Shown: piece by piece, positions 37,891-48,607 of the stretch | Layout: each line of letters starts with the position of its first letter | How positions within the stretch are numbered: the first letter of the stretch is position 1 | The notes under the pieces: generated by a model | The model's database searches: none | What the model saw: the letters and a program-made list of their open reading frames with translations, nothing else | Told to the model about the DNA's origin: nothing | Made by a program: the position numbers and the translations under genes | Assembly (NCBI GenBank): GCA_902806565.1 | Contig: CADCXA010000011.1 | Location: 1-64,000, forward strand | Origin: Hypoxylon rubiginosum | Taxonomy: Eukaryota > Ascomycota > Sordariomycetes > Xylariales > Hypoxylaceae | Length of the DNA stretch: 64,000 nt | Direction of reading: 5' to 3'

Positions 37891-38402
37891 TACGACTTCT
37901 GGGACCTGATTTCGACGACCGTGGCACTGAGATCCAACGGTCCTCAAATCATGTACAATAAAGGTTCAAATTAATCCAATTCACCTCATGAAAAACGGCC
38001 ATTTTGCCACCTTTCCATTCTGCGATGATTGGATTAATTTGGACCATTCCTGTAGTGTAGTAATATACTATATAACTGACAGCTAACAACTATCTGTTCC
38101 GCAATTCTATAACCCTCGTCGTTAAGTGAGCCCCTTTCTGAATTGAAATTGAGATTGAAAAATCCTTTTATAATGTGATATATGCCAAATCTAAACATTC
38201 ATCTACACAGTTCGGCATAGTACCCAAGACAGAATATCCCCGATTGTAAATGGTGACGTCGATAGGGGCGTAGCAAAACTTCAATTTCGCTTAGCTCCGG
38301 CTCTCTATTAAGCACGTAATTGGATCGGCTTTTGTAATGTGATTTTGGAATATTCCCTTCAGGAAACCGAACTCGAAGGGAAAACAGTAACATCTCAACA
38401 CT
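37891..38402. other. spacer before the amidohydrolase
   Basis: It contains the 83-bp inverted repeat; the rest is AT-leaning promoter sequence for the gene at 38403, with a TTTTATAATG motif near 38166. Confidence 0.45.
37963..38045. repeat. 83-bp inverted-repeat element
   Basis: Left arm GGTTCAAATTAATCCAATTC (37963-37982) and right arm 38026-38045, ending GGATTAATTTGGACC, are near-perfect inverted copies. About 43 bases lie between them. It could be a small MITE-like element or a hairpin at the 3' end of the preceding gene. Confidence 0.55.
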
Positions 38403-39728
38403 ATGCGGAAAGAAATCATGCCGCAAGAAGCGAGCAATGAGATTACGGTGCATACCTCTTCTCTCTTCGACTCGAAGCAGAAGCTTTTCGTGCCGGGCCT
38501 TTCCATCTCGATTGACACCAAGACGGGGTTAATCACGAAAGTGTACAAGAGAGACAATTCGCTGCCGATCAATAATGTGTCCGACCAGAACACCATTGAT
38601 CTTCGCGGCCTCACCGTCCTTCCGGGCCTGGTAGACGCGCACACGCACATTTTCTTGCATCCGTACGCCGACGTCTCCAGCCTGAACCAGATGCGCGACG
38701 AGAGCCTCGTCGAGAGGGTTGTACGCGCCACGAACCACGTCAGGGCGGCGCTGACGGCCGGCTACACCACCTATCGCGACCTGGGCACCGAGGGGCTCCG
38801 GGACGCGGACGTCAACTTCCGGGACACCGTCAACCGCGGCATCATCCCCGGGCCGCGCCTGTTCGTCGCGACCGAGTGCATCGCCTCCAGCGGCGGGTAC
38901 GAGATACGGCAGGAGAACGGCCTGCCGGGCGTGGGCACGACGGTCCCCCGGATATCGGACCCGGCCGACGGCGTCGACGGCGTGCGGGCTGCCGTCCGCA
39001 GGCGCCTGGGTGCCGGCGCGGACGTCGTCAAGTTCTACGCCGACTACCGGAAGCGAGCGCTGCGGTTTCCGCCGCCGACGTGGCCGGGCGCGAAGGACGT
39101 CTCGTTCCCGCCGTCGAGCGACCTGTTCACCGGGCAACGGAACCCGAACGTCCTCCAGTTCACGCAGGAGGAGATGAACGCGATGGTGTCGGAAGCGAAG
39201 CGGTCGGGCGCGCCGATCGCCGCGCACGCGCAGTCCCCCGAGGCCGTCATCATGGCTGCTAAGGCGGGAGTCACGTCCATCGAGCATGGCTACGTGCCCA
39301 GCGAGGAGGCGCTGGAAGCCATGAGGGAGAACAACACCATTTTCGTGCCGACGCTCGCGGTCTTCCAGACGGCCTTGGGCGCTGCCGATAGCGTGATGAA
39401 GACGATATTCGACCACACGAAGGCGGCCTTCGACCGGGGCATCAAGCTCGCTGCCGGCGGCGACACGGGGGCTTTTGCGCATGGCGAGAACGTGCTCGAG
39501 TTGGAGCTGCTGGTGAAAGCTGGTATTCCTGTTCCCGATGTGCTACAGGCGGCGACCCTGCATGGCTGGGAGGCCTGCGGTGGTGATTTATGTGGGAGGA
39601 GATTCGGGTACCTGGAGAAAGGGTTCGCGGCTGATATTGTTGCCCTCGAAGGCAACCCTCTCGAAGATCTCGGCGCACTGAGGAGAGTCAAGTTCGTAAT
39701 GAAAGATGGAGCTGTATATAAAAGTTGA
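38403..39728 (+). CDS. metal-dependent amidohydrolase
   Basis: Single exon, 441 residues. The amidohydrolase (TIM-barrel) metal ligands can be placed: HTH motif DAHTHIF with His80 and His82, a Lys in VVKFYADY (Lys210) suited to carboxylation, His275 in AAHAQS, His295 in IEHG and the catalytic Asp354 in GGDTGA. The flanking beta-sandwich gives LRGLTVLPGLVDAH at the front and GFAADIVALEGNPLEDL at the end. This pattern matches the imidazolonepropionase-like/Xaa-Pro dipeptidase group, which in fungi includes amide hydrolases such as ochratoxinase. The substrate is not predictable. No signal peptide is seen, so it is likely intracellular. It is very GC-rich at third codon positions, unlike the spacers around it. 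A second ATG six codons in is an alternative start. Confidence 0.9.
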   Translation: MRKEIMPQEASNEITVHTSSLFDSKQKLFVPGLSISIDTKTGLITKVYKRDNSLPINNVSDQNTIDLRGLTVLPGLVDAHTHIFLHPYADVSSLNQMRDESLVERVVRATNHVRAALTAGYTTYRDLGTEGLRDADVNFRDTVNRGIIPGPRLFVATECIASSGGYEIRQENGLPGVGTTVPRISDPADGVDGVRAAVRRRLGAGADVVKFYADYRKRALRFPPPTWPGAKDVSFPPSSDLFTGQRNPNVLQFTQEEMNAMVSEAKRSGAPIAAHAQSPEAVIMAAKAGVTSIEHGYVPSEEALEAMRENNTIFVPTLAVFQTALGAADSVMKTIFDHTKAAFDRGIKLAAGGDTGAFAHGENVLELELLVKAGIPVPDVLQAATLHGWEACGGDLCGRRFGYLEKGFAADIVALEGNPLEDLGALRRVKFVMKDGAVYKS

Positions 39729-40302
39729 TCATTTACAATCGTGCAACTAGTGCATCACTGAACCTTTTTGCCTACGGTCTTTCTAAGTGAACAACTCGTA
39801 GTTCTTATAACACTTTAGGGTCAATACGATCTCAGCAAGGACGGTCCTCGTTCACCTCAGCAAACTATCAGACACTTATTAGGAAGTAAGTGAATCGCTA
39901 GCGTCATTGACACTAGTAATCTTAATGTCACATCCCAAAGATGTTTCTATACTAATTAGCTAGCCGCAAAAAGGGGTTCATCAACTTCTATCGAACATCT
40001 TCCAAACTGAGATGTAGCAAAATTTCCGGATGAATTCATAAAATTATCACCAGATATGCTCATACAAGAACGCATTATTTTGAGGATAATGCCCGATTGC
40101 CATTTACGGCTTAGCCAAACCCCAATACCTAACGTAGTATCTGCAGCGATATAAAATTCTTGATTTGACAATATTTATAGCCCACCTAATTAATCGCATG
40201 ATATCCCCATTTCCCCACGAACTGTAAGTCGACCTTGACTCATCTTGACATATATTGCTACCACTTCTATCCCAGTCACCATTCAGCCTACCCAGTTTCA
40301 CA
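39729..40302. other. spacer between plus-strand genes
   Basis: About 570 bases with the amidohydrolase 3' end and the promoter of the reductase. A CCATTCAGCC-CACAATG leader precedes the next ATG. Nothing else is seen. Confidence 0.45.
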
Positions 40303-41125
40303 ATGCGTATCATCATTACGGGAGCCACAGGATTCGTAGGGGGTGCGGTGGTCCGGCAGGCCATCGCTAATGAGAGGATCACACATGCCTTCGTCCTAAC
40401 TCGCAAGCCGCTACCCGAAGATATTTCAAAGAATGAGAAGGTCACCGTCGTTGAACATAAGGACTTTTCCACCTGGCCTCCGGAGATTTTGGAGCAGCTG
40501 GCGGGCGTGGAGGGCTGCGTGTGGTAAGTTAACCCACACCGCTTTTGCACCATGACTCCGGGAAACTTACACGTCACGACGGCATAAAGGGCAATCGGAG
40601 GCCGTGCAACGCAGTTTCCAGACGTAGAGACGGCGAAGAAAGTGTCGGTTGACTACACTCTTGCCGCTGCCAATGCCTTCGTCACGGAGCTGGCTCCCAA
40701 GCTGCCGGAAGCCCAGAAATTCCGCTTCGTATTCTGCAGCGGGAAGTTTGCCGAGTGGGATCAAGAGAAGAATCTGAAGGCAATGAAGGATACTAGGAGA
40801 ATCAAGGTGAGACGACGTGGAGCTCACTATGCTGCATCTTTAACATACTGTGACCATAAGATTCATCATACTAACTGTACGGAACACCTAGGGACAAGTT
40901 GAGAAGGGCCTCTGCGATCTAGCCGACGCTAACAAGGAGAAATTCGAAGTCTGGGCTGTGCGACCTGGTGGGATCGTGAAGAAGCATGCAAGCCTGATGA
41001 ATACGCTTACAGCAAATACGATCGGGGTCATCGACGTGGACCATCTGGCTAAAGCTATGCTCAAGATTGTTCTCGACGGGCATGCTGACCGAATTGTTGA
41101 AACTAATGCGCTTTTGAAGATCTAG
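40303..41125 (+). CDS. NAD(P)-binding reductase, atypical SDR/NmrA-like
   Basis: Three exons (40303..40523, 40590..40806, 40892..41125; introns of 66 and 85 bases) give 223 residues. The N-terminal Rossmann motif TGATGFVGG (residues 6-14) with a following basic TRKPLP suggests NAD(P) binding. CVWAIGGRATQFPDVE and the VRPGGIV segment fit the atypical SDR group related to yeast Yer004w/FMP52 and to HTATIP2-like proteins. No strict YxxxK pair is obvious, as is common in this group, so it may be a reductase or a redox sensor. The start at 40303 follows CACA; upstream codons in frame do not look coding. It lies downstream of the amidohydrolase, but no link is shown. Confidence 0.85.
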
Positions 41126-42592
41126 TGTTGGCCAAGCAGATGCTCAAATATGCGTAAAGGTCAATGATGAGGCGTCTTTTCATAAGCTACAGCTTCAGGG
41201 GTTCTTTTATCAGCAAACACTCTCCTTTCCTCACTCAATCTCTTAATTTGAAAAAATACCAATGAATTCAACAGCCCATCTGACTATCAATACCAGGAGA
41301 AACTCGGGAAATTAGTCATTTTGCATTTGCTCCAAAGACTATGATTAGCCTTGGATTATTCGACAGCTGCTATTTGATGGAGCAAACACTCCTGGAAATT
41401 GCGCTACCAAGATATAACTTCTTGGGAAATTGAAGGAGACAAATATTTATCACCAAGATACTTAGTACAAGACTACATGACTGTGGCCCAGACTATTGAC
41501 CTTGTTCTCATAATCTGAAGAGTATCCTCGCGTTAAACAGCTGCATAGAACTGTATAAGAAACATGGCAAGCCTGTTCAAGATATTTCTTCCTCTTGCCC
41601 TTTCCAATATTTCAACTGATCTTTATAACCTTGGTTTCAACTTTGTGAGACTTGGGGCCTAGTCTATATCATTGGGAGTACCTAGGTACCTTAGGTAGTT
41701 CGGCTTCATGATTTACAGCTGATTCTTCTGGCTCGAGTTTAAGATGAATCAACTCAAACATAGTTGGAGATAGGTAAGCAAACCAACACTTATGATAATA
41801 GATAATTTTAAATTTTCAAAAATTTCAAATATTCGTCCACTCAGCTTTCTCCCTGTCATCGTCGTTAGTGGTCCGTCCGTCCCTGAGCAATGTGAGGGAC
41901 AAACAACATGCAGTTATTGGACTGATGAGATGGTAACGAACCAACGGAGAACAACACTAGTCACAGCTGAATACGGCGTTGGTGATGGTGTGTCAACTGA
42001 TGACCAGTTGCATTATGACAGGTCACGAGGGGATACCCATGTGATTCAGAGATTCAGAGAGATGCGGCTTCAACCACTTGAAACTTGTCTACCTATATAA
42101 ACCAGCTGTCCATTTCTAGTAGGTAACGAAATCTCGTATGAATTAAAAGACATTCGCCATTCTGCCACTCCACTACAACCGCAATAGGGAGTTCGTTAAG
42201 GAAGCGCTCAGTCCATCTCGGCCCGCGTAGCACTGCATCCCGCAAAGTCGCAACGACCGATTCCCGCCAACGTGGTAATCAGATTGCCAAGCGACCAGGG
42301 GAGGGAATTTCGAACGGGGCCTAGGCTAATCGTTTAGATTTGCTACGTTACACACCTGGCGCAGCCCTCGTGTAGGCACTCGAAGGATTCCATATTATGC
42401 CTATATTGGGAAATTAGTCTGGAAATCCCATGCGCAAAGGGTCCTCTACCTCCGAGCAGAAATATTGGGTCTTCCGCTGTGAGGCTCTCTCTCCTCTCTC
42501 CGTTCTCTACACTTCTCAATCAAACACCACCGCTCTTCTTTACATAATTTGCTCTTAAATCACATTTCGTCGCAGGAAGCCGCCGAGTCAAT
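41126..42592. other. spacer without a recognised gene
   Basis: About 1.5 kb. A TACCTAGGTA palindrome sits near 41679-41690. A 102-codon frame at 41792-42100 has no domain, signal peptide or splice support. The last 200 bases are the promoter of the CBM9-like gene, including a CTCTCTCTCC stretch at about 42484-42500. Confidence 0.5.
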
Positions 42593-43270
42593 ATGAAGGC
42601 GAGTTTGGGATCTTTACTTGCGGTGGCCAGCGCCGTAAGCGCCGCCGGCTTGCCGTCGCTGGATGCGCCGGCATGCTCCGTCGGGAAGGGCACCGTCCAG
42701 TACAACAAATCGGTGCCGAATCAGACCGACTTCCCGCTGACGCAGGTGGACGTCTGCTACGACGACACTTCAATTCATCTCACCTTCACGGCCTTCGACG
42801 AGACGAATTACTACTTCAACGGGAGCCAGACGACCAACGACCCCATCTGGCAGTACGAGGTCATGGAGGCCTTCATCTACCACGGGACAAACGACCCGAA
42901 AACCTACCTGGAGTTCGAAGTGAGCCCCAACAACGTCACCTTCCAGGCCTGGATCTACAATCCGTCCAAGGTGCGCGCGGCCAGCGCGCCGCTGGACACC
43001 TCCTATCTGACTCAGCCCCTGGTCGACGGCATGACGGCGGAGACGACGCTGTGCAAGGAGGCGAAGACCTGGACGTCCTCCGCCACCATTCCTCTAGGAC
43101 TCTTCAACGTTGACATCGGCGAGGCGAAGAGCACGGCGTGGCGGATGAACTTTTTCCGCACGGTTGTGTCGCCGGATACGTTCCCGGATCAGTTCCTGGG
43201 CGCGTGGAACCCCACGAACGAATCTAATTTCCACATGACCCCTTTCTTCGGCAACGTCAACTTCATATGA
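42593..43270 (+). CDS. secreted CBM9-like protein
   Basis: Single exon, 225 residues. Residues 1-18 (MKASLGSLLAVASAVSAA) are a signal peptide. The body resembles the family 9 carbohydrate-binding (CBM9-like/DOMON-like) beta-sandwich found alone in many fungal secreted proteins: DVCYDDTSIHLTFTAFDET, NDPIWQYEVMEAFI, TYLEFEVSPNNVTFQAWIYN and the closing WRMNFFRTV. Five or more N-glycosylation sequons (NKS, NQT, NGS, NVT, NES) fit an extracellular glycoprotein. No catalytic domain is attached. It probably binds plant or fungal wall sugar. Very GC-rich third positions mark it as well expressed or codon-optimised compared with the neighbouring spacers. Confidence 0.82.
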   Translation: MKASLGSLLAVASAVSAAGLPSLDAPACSVGKGTVQYNKSVPNQTDFPLTQVDVCYDDTSIHLTFTAFDETNYYFNGSQTTNDPIWQYEVMEAFIYHGTNDPKTYLEFEVSPNNVTFQAWIYNPSKVRAASAPLDTSYLTQPLVDGMTAETTLCKEAKTWTSSATIPLGLFNVDIGEAKSTAWRMNFFRTVVSPDTFPDQFLGAWNPTNESNFHMTPFFGNVNFI

Positions 43271-44884
43271 TACGAAGGATTAACTATTGTTTACGTTGGT
43301 CTGTTAGTAGTTAGCTGCACTTTAGATGCATAAATAGGAACCAACACAGGTTGAGAAATCATAATTCTTAGGTTTTATTGGGATACTATGTGAAATCTTA
43401 GGTACACAGCCTCATTTTCATTACCTCTGTGCTGCGCCTGCCTATAATTAGATCCTATTATGTGAAGTCTATTTCTCGGCCCCTTGTTGAAGAGGGTAGC
43501 TACGGTTAATCCGGCCCTTTGCCAATGATTTCCCAAACATATTTTCCTTGCAACTCAGACATCGAAACAACACAATATTTCATTACTGAACTTGAAGTAT
43601 GTAAGGGATGCTTCATATAATCTTAAAAATCTACACATGACTTCACTCTGGCTATAATGCTAAACAGGAGACCAATGTTACGAACCTAACTACACGATAG
43701 GGAAACAACTGTGTTGTTACACAAGGAGCTATGAATCTAGGGGGCTACCAAGTCCTATGTATATATAAAAGATTAAAAGGGGCCTATCCCTTCCTTCATA
43801 CTTATAAGCCTGTAACCCCTATCCAGGACCCTTAGCCTTCTATTCTGGCCATAAGGGCTCCGTGACTCCTATCTGGGCCCCAAGGGTGACCAACAGGTCC
43901 GTAGCCTAGCCCAGGTGTGACGAGGGCTATGGTCCTGACAACAGGTAATGCTCGGGTCTTCAGCTCAAGCTAGTCATGGCAGGATAAGTCCTTTAAAATT
44001 GAAGACTGCTGGGATGGGGGTGCATCGTTAAGTCTAAGTTAGACCTAAGCTGTTTTTCACGTGTCGACATCTGCATGCAACAAGTTTAAACACAGGTAGC
44101 TCAAGTGGCGGACATGTAGATATCTAGAAGCCTATCTATAAGTTATTAATTACGTTTCTTGAAATTTCTACTTTTGTGCCTCGGTTGACCCCTATCTTGC
44201 GTCTCAGCAATTGGCTTCACTAATAGCTGCATCTAAATAGTAGCACGTGCAGTGCGAAAAAGCAGCCGAGAATCAATATCCAATGAAGTAATGCCTTTAG
44301 AGACAGTGAGATGGCCTAGGATTAAACCCATGAAAAAGCGCGGAGTATCTCTAACACGATCATTATCCACGACCATCACCAGGTTTTCCGGTTACGGCTC
44401 GCCGGCATCTTTAGGCGGACCCATCGCCTCGGCGGGCGGCGAGATAGGCGAGAATCGCATCGTACCATCCCTAGGGCTGGCGGGCCATGACGGTCGTGGG
44501 CGAAAGCGGTCTGGAACCGCGATGCTAAGCCGCTTCGGTCTGCTTGGCAGGGGACCCTTATTGGACGTAAGGTTCGATCTCTCATCTCGCTACCAATGCT
44601 AAAACTGTGCCGCAATTGTCTTCTCTCCTTGTCCGCTCGAACTTCTGTCGATTGGATAACGGGTTGCTCACCCGGTCTGGGTTAGATCCCGCGAGACGAC
44701 AGATGGCGATGTAACCACGGAGTGACTCACGAGATGGTGGTCGCATGGAATTGATTGCTTATATAGAAGTGGCACGCGCTGCTGGGGACATGTTCGAAAT
44801 GCGGCATTGGTAAAATCGATTTTCGACCTCAAGCGATTGGGCTGTCGCGCATCTATCCAGACGACAAGAAACATCTCTCGCAAC
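43271..44884. other. spacer with transposon relic
   Basis: About 1.6 kb between two secreted-protein genes. Apart from the LTR-like piece, 44300-44600 is GC-richer but shows no credible gene. A TTATATAGAA box near 44759 probably belongs to the next gene. Confidence 0.45.
43670..43945. mobile_element. possible solo-LTR relic
   Basis: The stretch begins near TGTTACGAACC, has a TATATATAAAAG box at about 43757-43770 and C/T-rich downstream sequence. It shares blocks with 35435-35560 and, at 43700-43738, with 56999-57037. These are features of a fungal LTR. No coding part remains and I could not define both ends. Confidence 0.4.
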
Positions 44885-45739
44885 ATGCCCACATTTAACA
44901 TACCAGCATTCGTTGCTGCGCTCTTCGCACTCGGCGGCGCAGACGCTTACGGTCCACCCGTGAGCGGCCACGACTTCGACTTCAGCGTGGCATACCGCTC
45001 GGGCCTGACGTTCTCGACCACGTCACCGCCGACGGAGGTGCTGGCCGCAACCGACGTCGCGATGACGGAGCCGCTCGTGACGCTCGCGGACCCGGACGGC
45101 GCGGGGCGCGACGGCCGGTACGTGGCGTTCGCGGAAATATCATACGTGCCGACGTACGACGGCGTCGACGAGGTCATCTACACGGTCCCGTGGCTCGAAG
45201 CCATCCTGACGGTCCTGGACAACGGCACGCTGACGCCGGACCCGCACACGTACGGGGCCAGCCGCATCACGCACTTCAACACCGTCTACACGGGCGAGGT
45301 GCGCAACGCGACGGTCCACGTGTGGCGGCAGACGCCCGAGCTCGTGGCCTTCCTGCTCGACGACGACGGCGCCTACGGCGGGAACCTCTGGCTGCAGCTC
45401 GTGCTCGTCTGGTCCAACACGACCACCAAGATCTCGTACGACTTCCCGCGCGCCAACGTCGACTTCAAGATCCGCAACGAGACGGGCGAGTACCGGGGCG
45501 ACGTCGACGAGAACGGCGCGAGCATCGTCGGGTACGTGTCCAGCTCGACTTCGGCCGTCGGGACGAGCGTGGCGGCTCTCCCGACCGACGCGCCGGGTAC
45601 GACGACGGGATCTAGCTCGGTGCCGGCGTCTACGACGACTGGGACTGCAGGTCCTACTGAGACTCCTAATGTTGCGCCTTCGTCGATGGCGGCTTCGGGT
45701 ATCTTGCTTCTGGCCCCAATGATCCTTGCCGTATTATGA
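44885..45739 (+). CDS. secreted GPI-anchored-type surface protein
   Basis: Single exon, 284 residues from the ATG at 44885. I chose this start because a signal peptide (MPTFNIPAFVAALFALGGADA) begins there; the frame is open further up, but that would bury the signal. The middle (about 22-200) is a compact domain with SVAYRSGLTF, YVAFAEISYVPTYDGVDEVI and several N-glycosylation sites. Residues about 215-270 are a Ser/Thr/Gly/Pro linker. The C-terminus is a hydrophobic tail (SGILLLAPMILAVL) after small residues, as in GPI signals. There is no Cys in the domain. I recognise no catalytic family; it is probably a cell-wall or plasma-membrane surface protein. A TATA-like box lies about 125 bases upstream. 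Confidence 0.78.
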   Translation: MPTFNIPAFVAALFALGGADAYGPPVSGHDFDFSVAYRSGLTFSTTSPPTEVLAATDVAMTEPLVTLADPDGAGRDGRYVAFAEISYVPTYDGVDEVIYTVPWLEAILTVLDNGTLTPDPHTYGASRITHFNTVYTGEVRNATVHVWRQTPELVAFLLDDDGAYGGNLWLQLVLVWSNTTTKISYDFPRANVDFKIRNETGEYRGDVDENGASIVGYVSSSTSAVGTSVAALPTDAPGTTTGSSSVPASTTTGTAGPTETPNVAPSSMAASGILLLAPMILAVL

Positions 45740-46350
45740 AATAGTGTGGTAAGATACCGGATAAGAAACATAAGTGCCTGTTTCCCAGCAGAAGAATCAA
45801 CATATTGACACCTTTGTGGGGAGAAAATGTTGCCTACCTATCAAGATGTGTTGGTAGGAAACGTCCATTGTCTGTAACGGTAATGTCTTGCTACTACTTA
45901 ATGCGTAGTTGTCATATGTATGGCTTGACTAACTATCCAGGAGGTAACAGTATACCTTTCGACAGCTAAGGTGCCTTTTTGCGGGAGATATAGTTACAGA
46001 AACACGACTTCCTATATAATGTTTATACCTTAATACCACCTATATATGGGCTTGAATCAAGATCTTTATGATATTCTGTTTGGTTCGGTGAGATAGAATG
46101 GCCACTTGTGATATTGCTAAATGGGCTTTTCAGGCCATCACAACTTTTTATGCGTTTCCCGCTATTATAGCCCCTGCCGAGAATCCTCTATGGGCTCCCA
46201 ACTTAAAAGGCCAGAATCTATTACCAGTGACTGGAACCTCGCTGTCACGTTTGGTCTATGCGAAATCTAAGACAAAAGTGACGTGACCCGGGCGCCAAAC
46301 ACCTCAACGCTCATAAATACCAGTACCTTTTTATAGCTCATTCCATTAGT
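45740..46350. other. convergent spacer
   Basis: About 610 bases between two converging genes. A 62-codon frame at 46098-46286 has no supporting feature. Confidence 0.45.
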
Positions 46351-47845
46351 CTAGTCGTCATCACCCTTAAAGTCCTTCCGCGGCCAATCTCGCGCGATAT
46401 CGATTTGGTCCCTGGGCCAGAACCATTCGCAGAATACAAATATCAGATAGTCGATGATAACACATAAGCAGAAGAGTTTACCGGCCCATACGCCGCAGCC
46501 ATAGTAGCGCTTGAGCCGGTCAATGAGGGCGAAGTCTCGATTGCGGGTGGCGTGCCCGTACGGGTCATTACTGACGTCGTAGCCGTAGAACTCGGCCTCG
46601 CTGATGTGGCCCGAGATGCCGTGGTAGACGCGCTCTGTACGCTTGGCCACGTTGGTCCACGAGTACATGGACTTGACCTGCTCGTGGAACTTTTCCGTGC
46701 GGATCCTGTTCCCGCGGAGAGCCGCAATCGCTCTCCCGGTTGCCGTTACGAGATCATCCTCCTCGGGCTTCGCGAACATGGTCATGTGCGACGGCAACAC
46801 TTCAGGAATGCCTCCGACGGCCGTGCACACAATATATAGGCCACAACTGGCGGCCTCGACGATGACCGTACCAAAGGCTTCAGTTAAGCTGGGATGAAGA
46901 TAGATGTGGCCACGCACCATCACGTCTCGCACATCTTCGTGCAGTACGGGTCCCAGCATTTCCACCTTATCTTGTAGTACGTTCTGTTCGATCATCTGCT
47001 CTAGTTCAATGGCTTTAGGTCCCGAGCCAGCAATGATAAATCGCGTGTTCGGGTGATTCTCGAGAATTCGGGGAATGGCTGCCGTTAGCAAATCTGTGCC
47101 CTTGTTATAAAAAAGTCGGCTAATAACGACGATCGTAAGGGTATCGTTGGGACCGAGTGGGTGCGCTGGTAAAGGATGTTGAACGAACGACATGGCGCTC
47201 GGATCTGGGCGCGGCAGAGGCTTGAAGTTTTCGGAGACGACGGCATTGGGGATGACGGAGACCATGAGAGGATCTAGAGCCGCTCTAAGGACAGTGTTCT
47301 CCTTGCTTTGTGAAGTGTAAGCACAGGCGCAAGTATGTATATAAAGCGAGAGGTATGCCGCACCATGTATGACTGACGCAAATGACATGGTCTACGTCGC
47401 TAAGGGCAAACTTCAATAGCTTGTTGGTTAGGATGCTGGCGGCGTCGGCAAAGCCAAACAGGGAGTGGTCGGTAAACACTGTCCGCAACCCCATCGTTCT
47501 GCCATGTAGGATGGCCTCATGGCAGAGACTGCTCAAGCTGCCGTGGCCATGAACGATCTCGATCCGTTCCCGAATGACGATGTTGCGGAATATGGGGAAG
47601 AAGGAGAATACGGTAGGGAATGTAGTGTTTCGATAGATGATAGCGAACGGAACGTAGAAGACCTTGATGCCGTTAGTTAGGTAGCGAATGCCTTTTCGAT
47701 CGGGGTAGGCATGAGTTATGACGATAACTTTGTGGCCGCGGTCGACTAGTTTCGTGGCGAGCTGGTAGATGTGACTCTCGACGCCTCCTGGTTGGGGGAA
47801 GAAGAAATCGCTAACCATAGCGATGTTGTACGTTCGGTGCGGCAT
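46351..47845 (-). CDS. GPI3: GPI-anchor GlcNAc transferase catalytic subunit (PIG-A)
   Basis: Two exons (47845..47364 and 47305..46351; 58-base intron) give 478 residues, close to human PIG-A (484) and yeast Gpi3 (452). The N-terminal half matches the PIGA domain: [40 protein letters not shown] and VICVSHT-C across the intron. The C-terminal half is a GT4 glycosyltransferase with [11 protein letters not shown] and the EX7E motif in [16 protein letters not shown] single membrane anchor near the C-terminus ([18 protein letters not shown]) is as in the family. The enzyme moves GlcNAc from UDP-GlcNAc to phosphatidylinositol on the cytosolic face of the ER, the first step of GPI synthesis. The donor GTGCGG is slightly unusual, but the join restores the conserved CKENTVLR. 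Confidence 0.95.
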
Positions 47846-48607
47846 CGCGGCGGATGATGACGATGGTGTCTAATGTTATCTAGAGGCATAATCTAGGAAT
47901 ATAGCAAGCGTTCTCGCCATCAGTTGGTACCAAAGATGAGGCATGTATTGTATTGCCGAAGAGCAGGGACTTTGCTCAAGAGAGAAAATGTCTAATCTTA
48001 TATATTCGTTTCGCAACGTGCGATGGGCCTTCCTATCAGCTGCATAGACCTTCCATCTCGGTGTCTCGGCGTAGTAAGAGGGGTAGTAGTCGTTTTTATG
48101 GTTGAACTAAGTCAGTAGAGTTGTGATTCTGAGGTATCAAACGAAGCAGTGGAGAGCGTGTGTTATAGAGCGTGTTATAGCCAAGACGCGGTTGACCTAG
48201 CGGAACGATAAACGATGCAGCAGAAATGGAGAACCTCACTATCTCAGCTAATAAGCAGCAACGAGTATAATCAGCCCACCAATGCGGCATATAATTTGAG
48301 AGTTGAAAATAATCTATAATTAGGTTATTATCAGCGATTAAACAGACTAAAGTTCTAATTAAATAAGAAATTCTAGCCCAATTCAGATTGTCGCATCTTA
48401 TAATGTTAGGCATCTACACACGCAGCTAGTATTAAAGGGGGAGCATGGCTATTGATAATTGAATAGATAAGCGATAAGAAAGTCGGATAAGGCAGGCGGT
48501 CAATTTTTATGTGATGGCAGAATAGATCTAAATCTCCAAGCTTCTCCTACAAAATTTAGGATCATGATGTTTCTCTGCAAACTTAAATCTTCCTACAGCT
48601 AGTAACA
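47846..48607. promoter_or_regulatory. divergent promoter region, GPI3 / DBP6
   Basis: A 762-base spacer separates two divergently transcribed housekeeping genes. It is AT-leaning with no obvious TATA box near either start, as common for such genes. Confidence 0.5.

Noticed and set aside
38529..39482. 317-codon minus-strand frame
   Set aside because: It is antisense to the amidohydrolase, is Arg-rich and arises from high GC at third codon positions.
41792..42100. 102-codon plus-strand frame
   Set aside because: No domain, signal peptide, promoter or splice support; the composition resembles the surrounding spacer.
44650..44700. possible tRNA 3' half (GGGTTAGATCCC-like stretch)
   Set aside because: No matching acceptor stem, anticodon arm or T-loop GGTTCGA motif could be assembled.
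44807..44884. N-terminal extension of the GPI-type protein
   Set aside because: The frame is open here, but using it would place the signal peptide internally; the ATG at 44885 is better.
45190..45615. 141-codon plus-strand frame inside the GPI-type gene
   Set aside because: It is an out-of-frame overlap with Arg/Ala/His-rich content and no signal; the main frame has a signal peptide and GPI tail.
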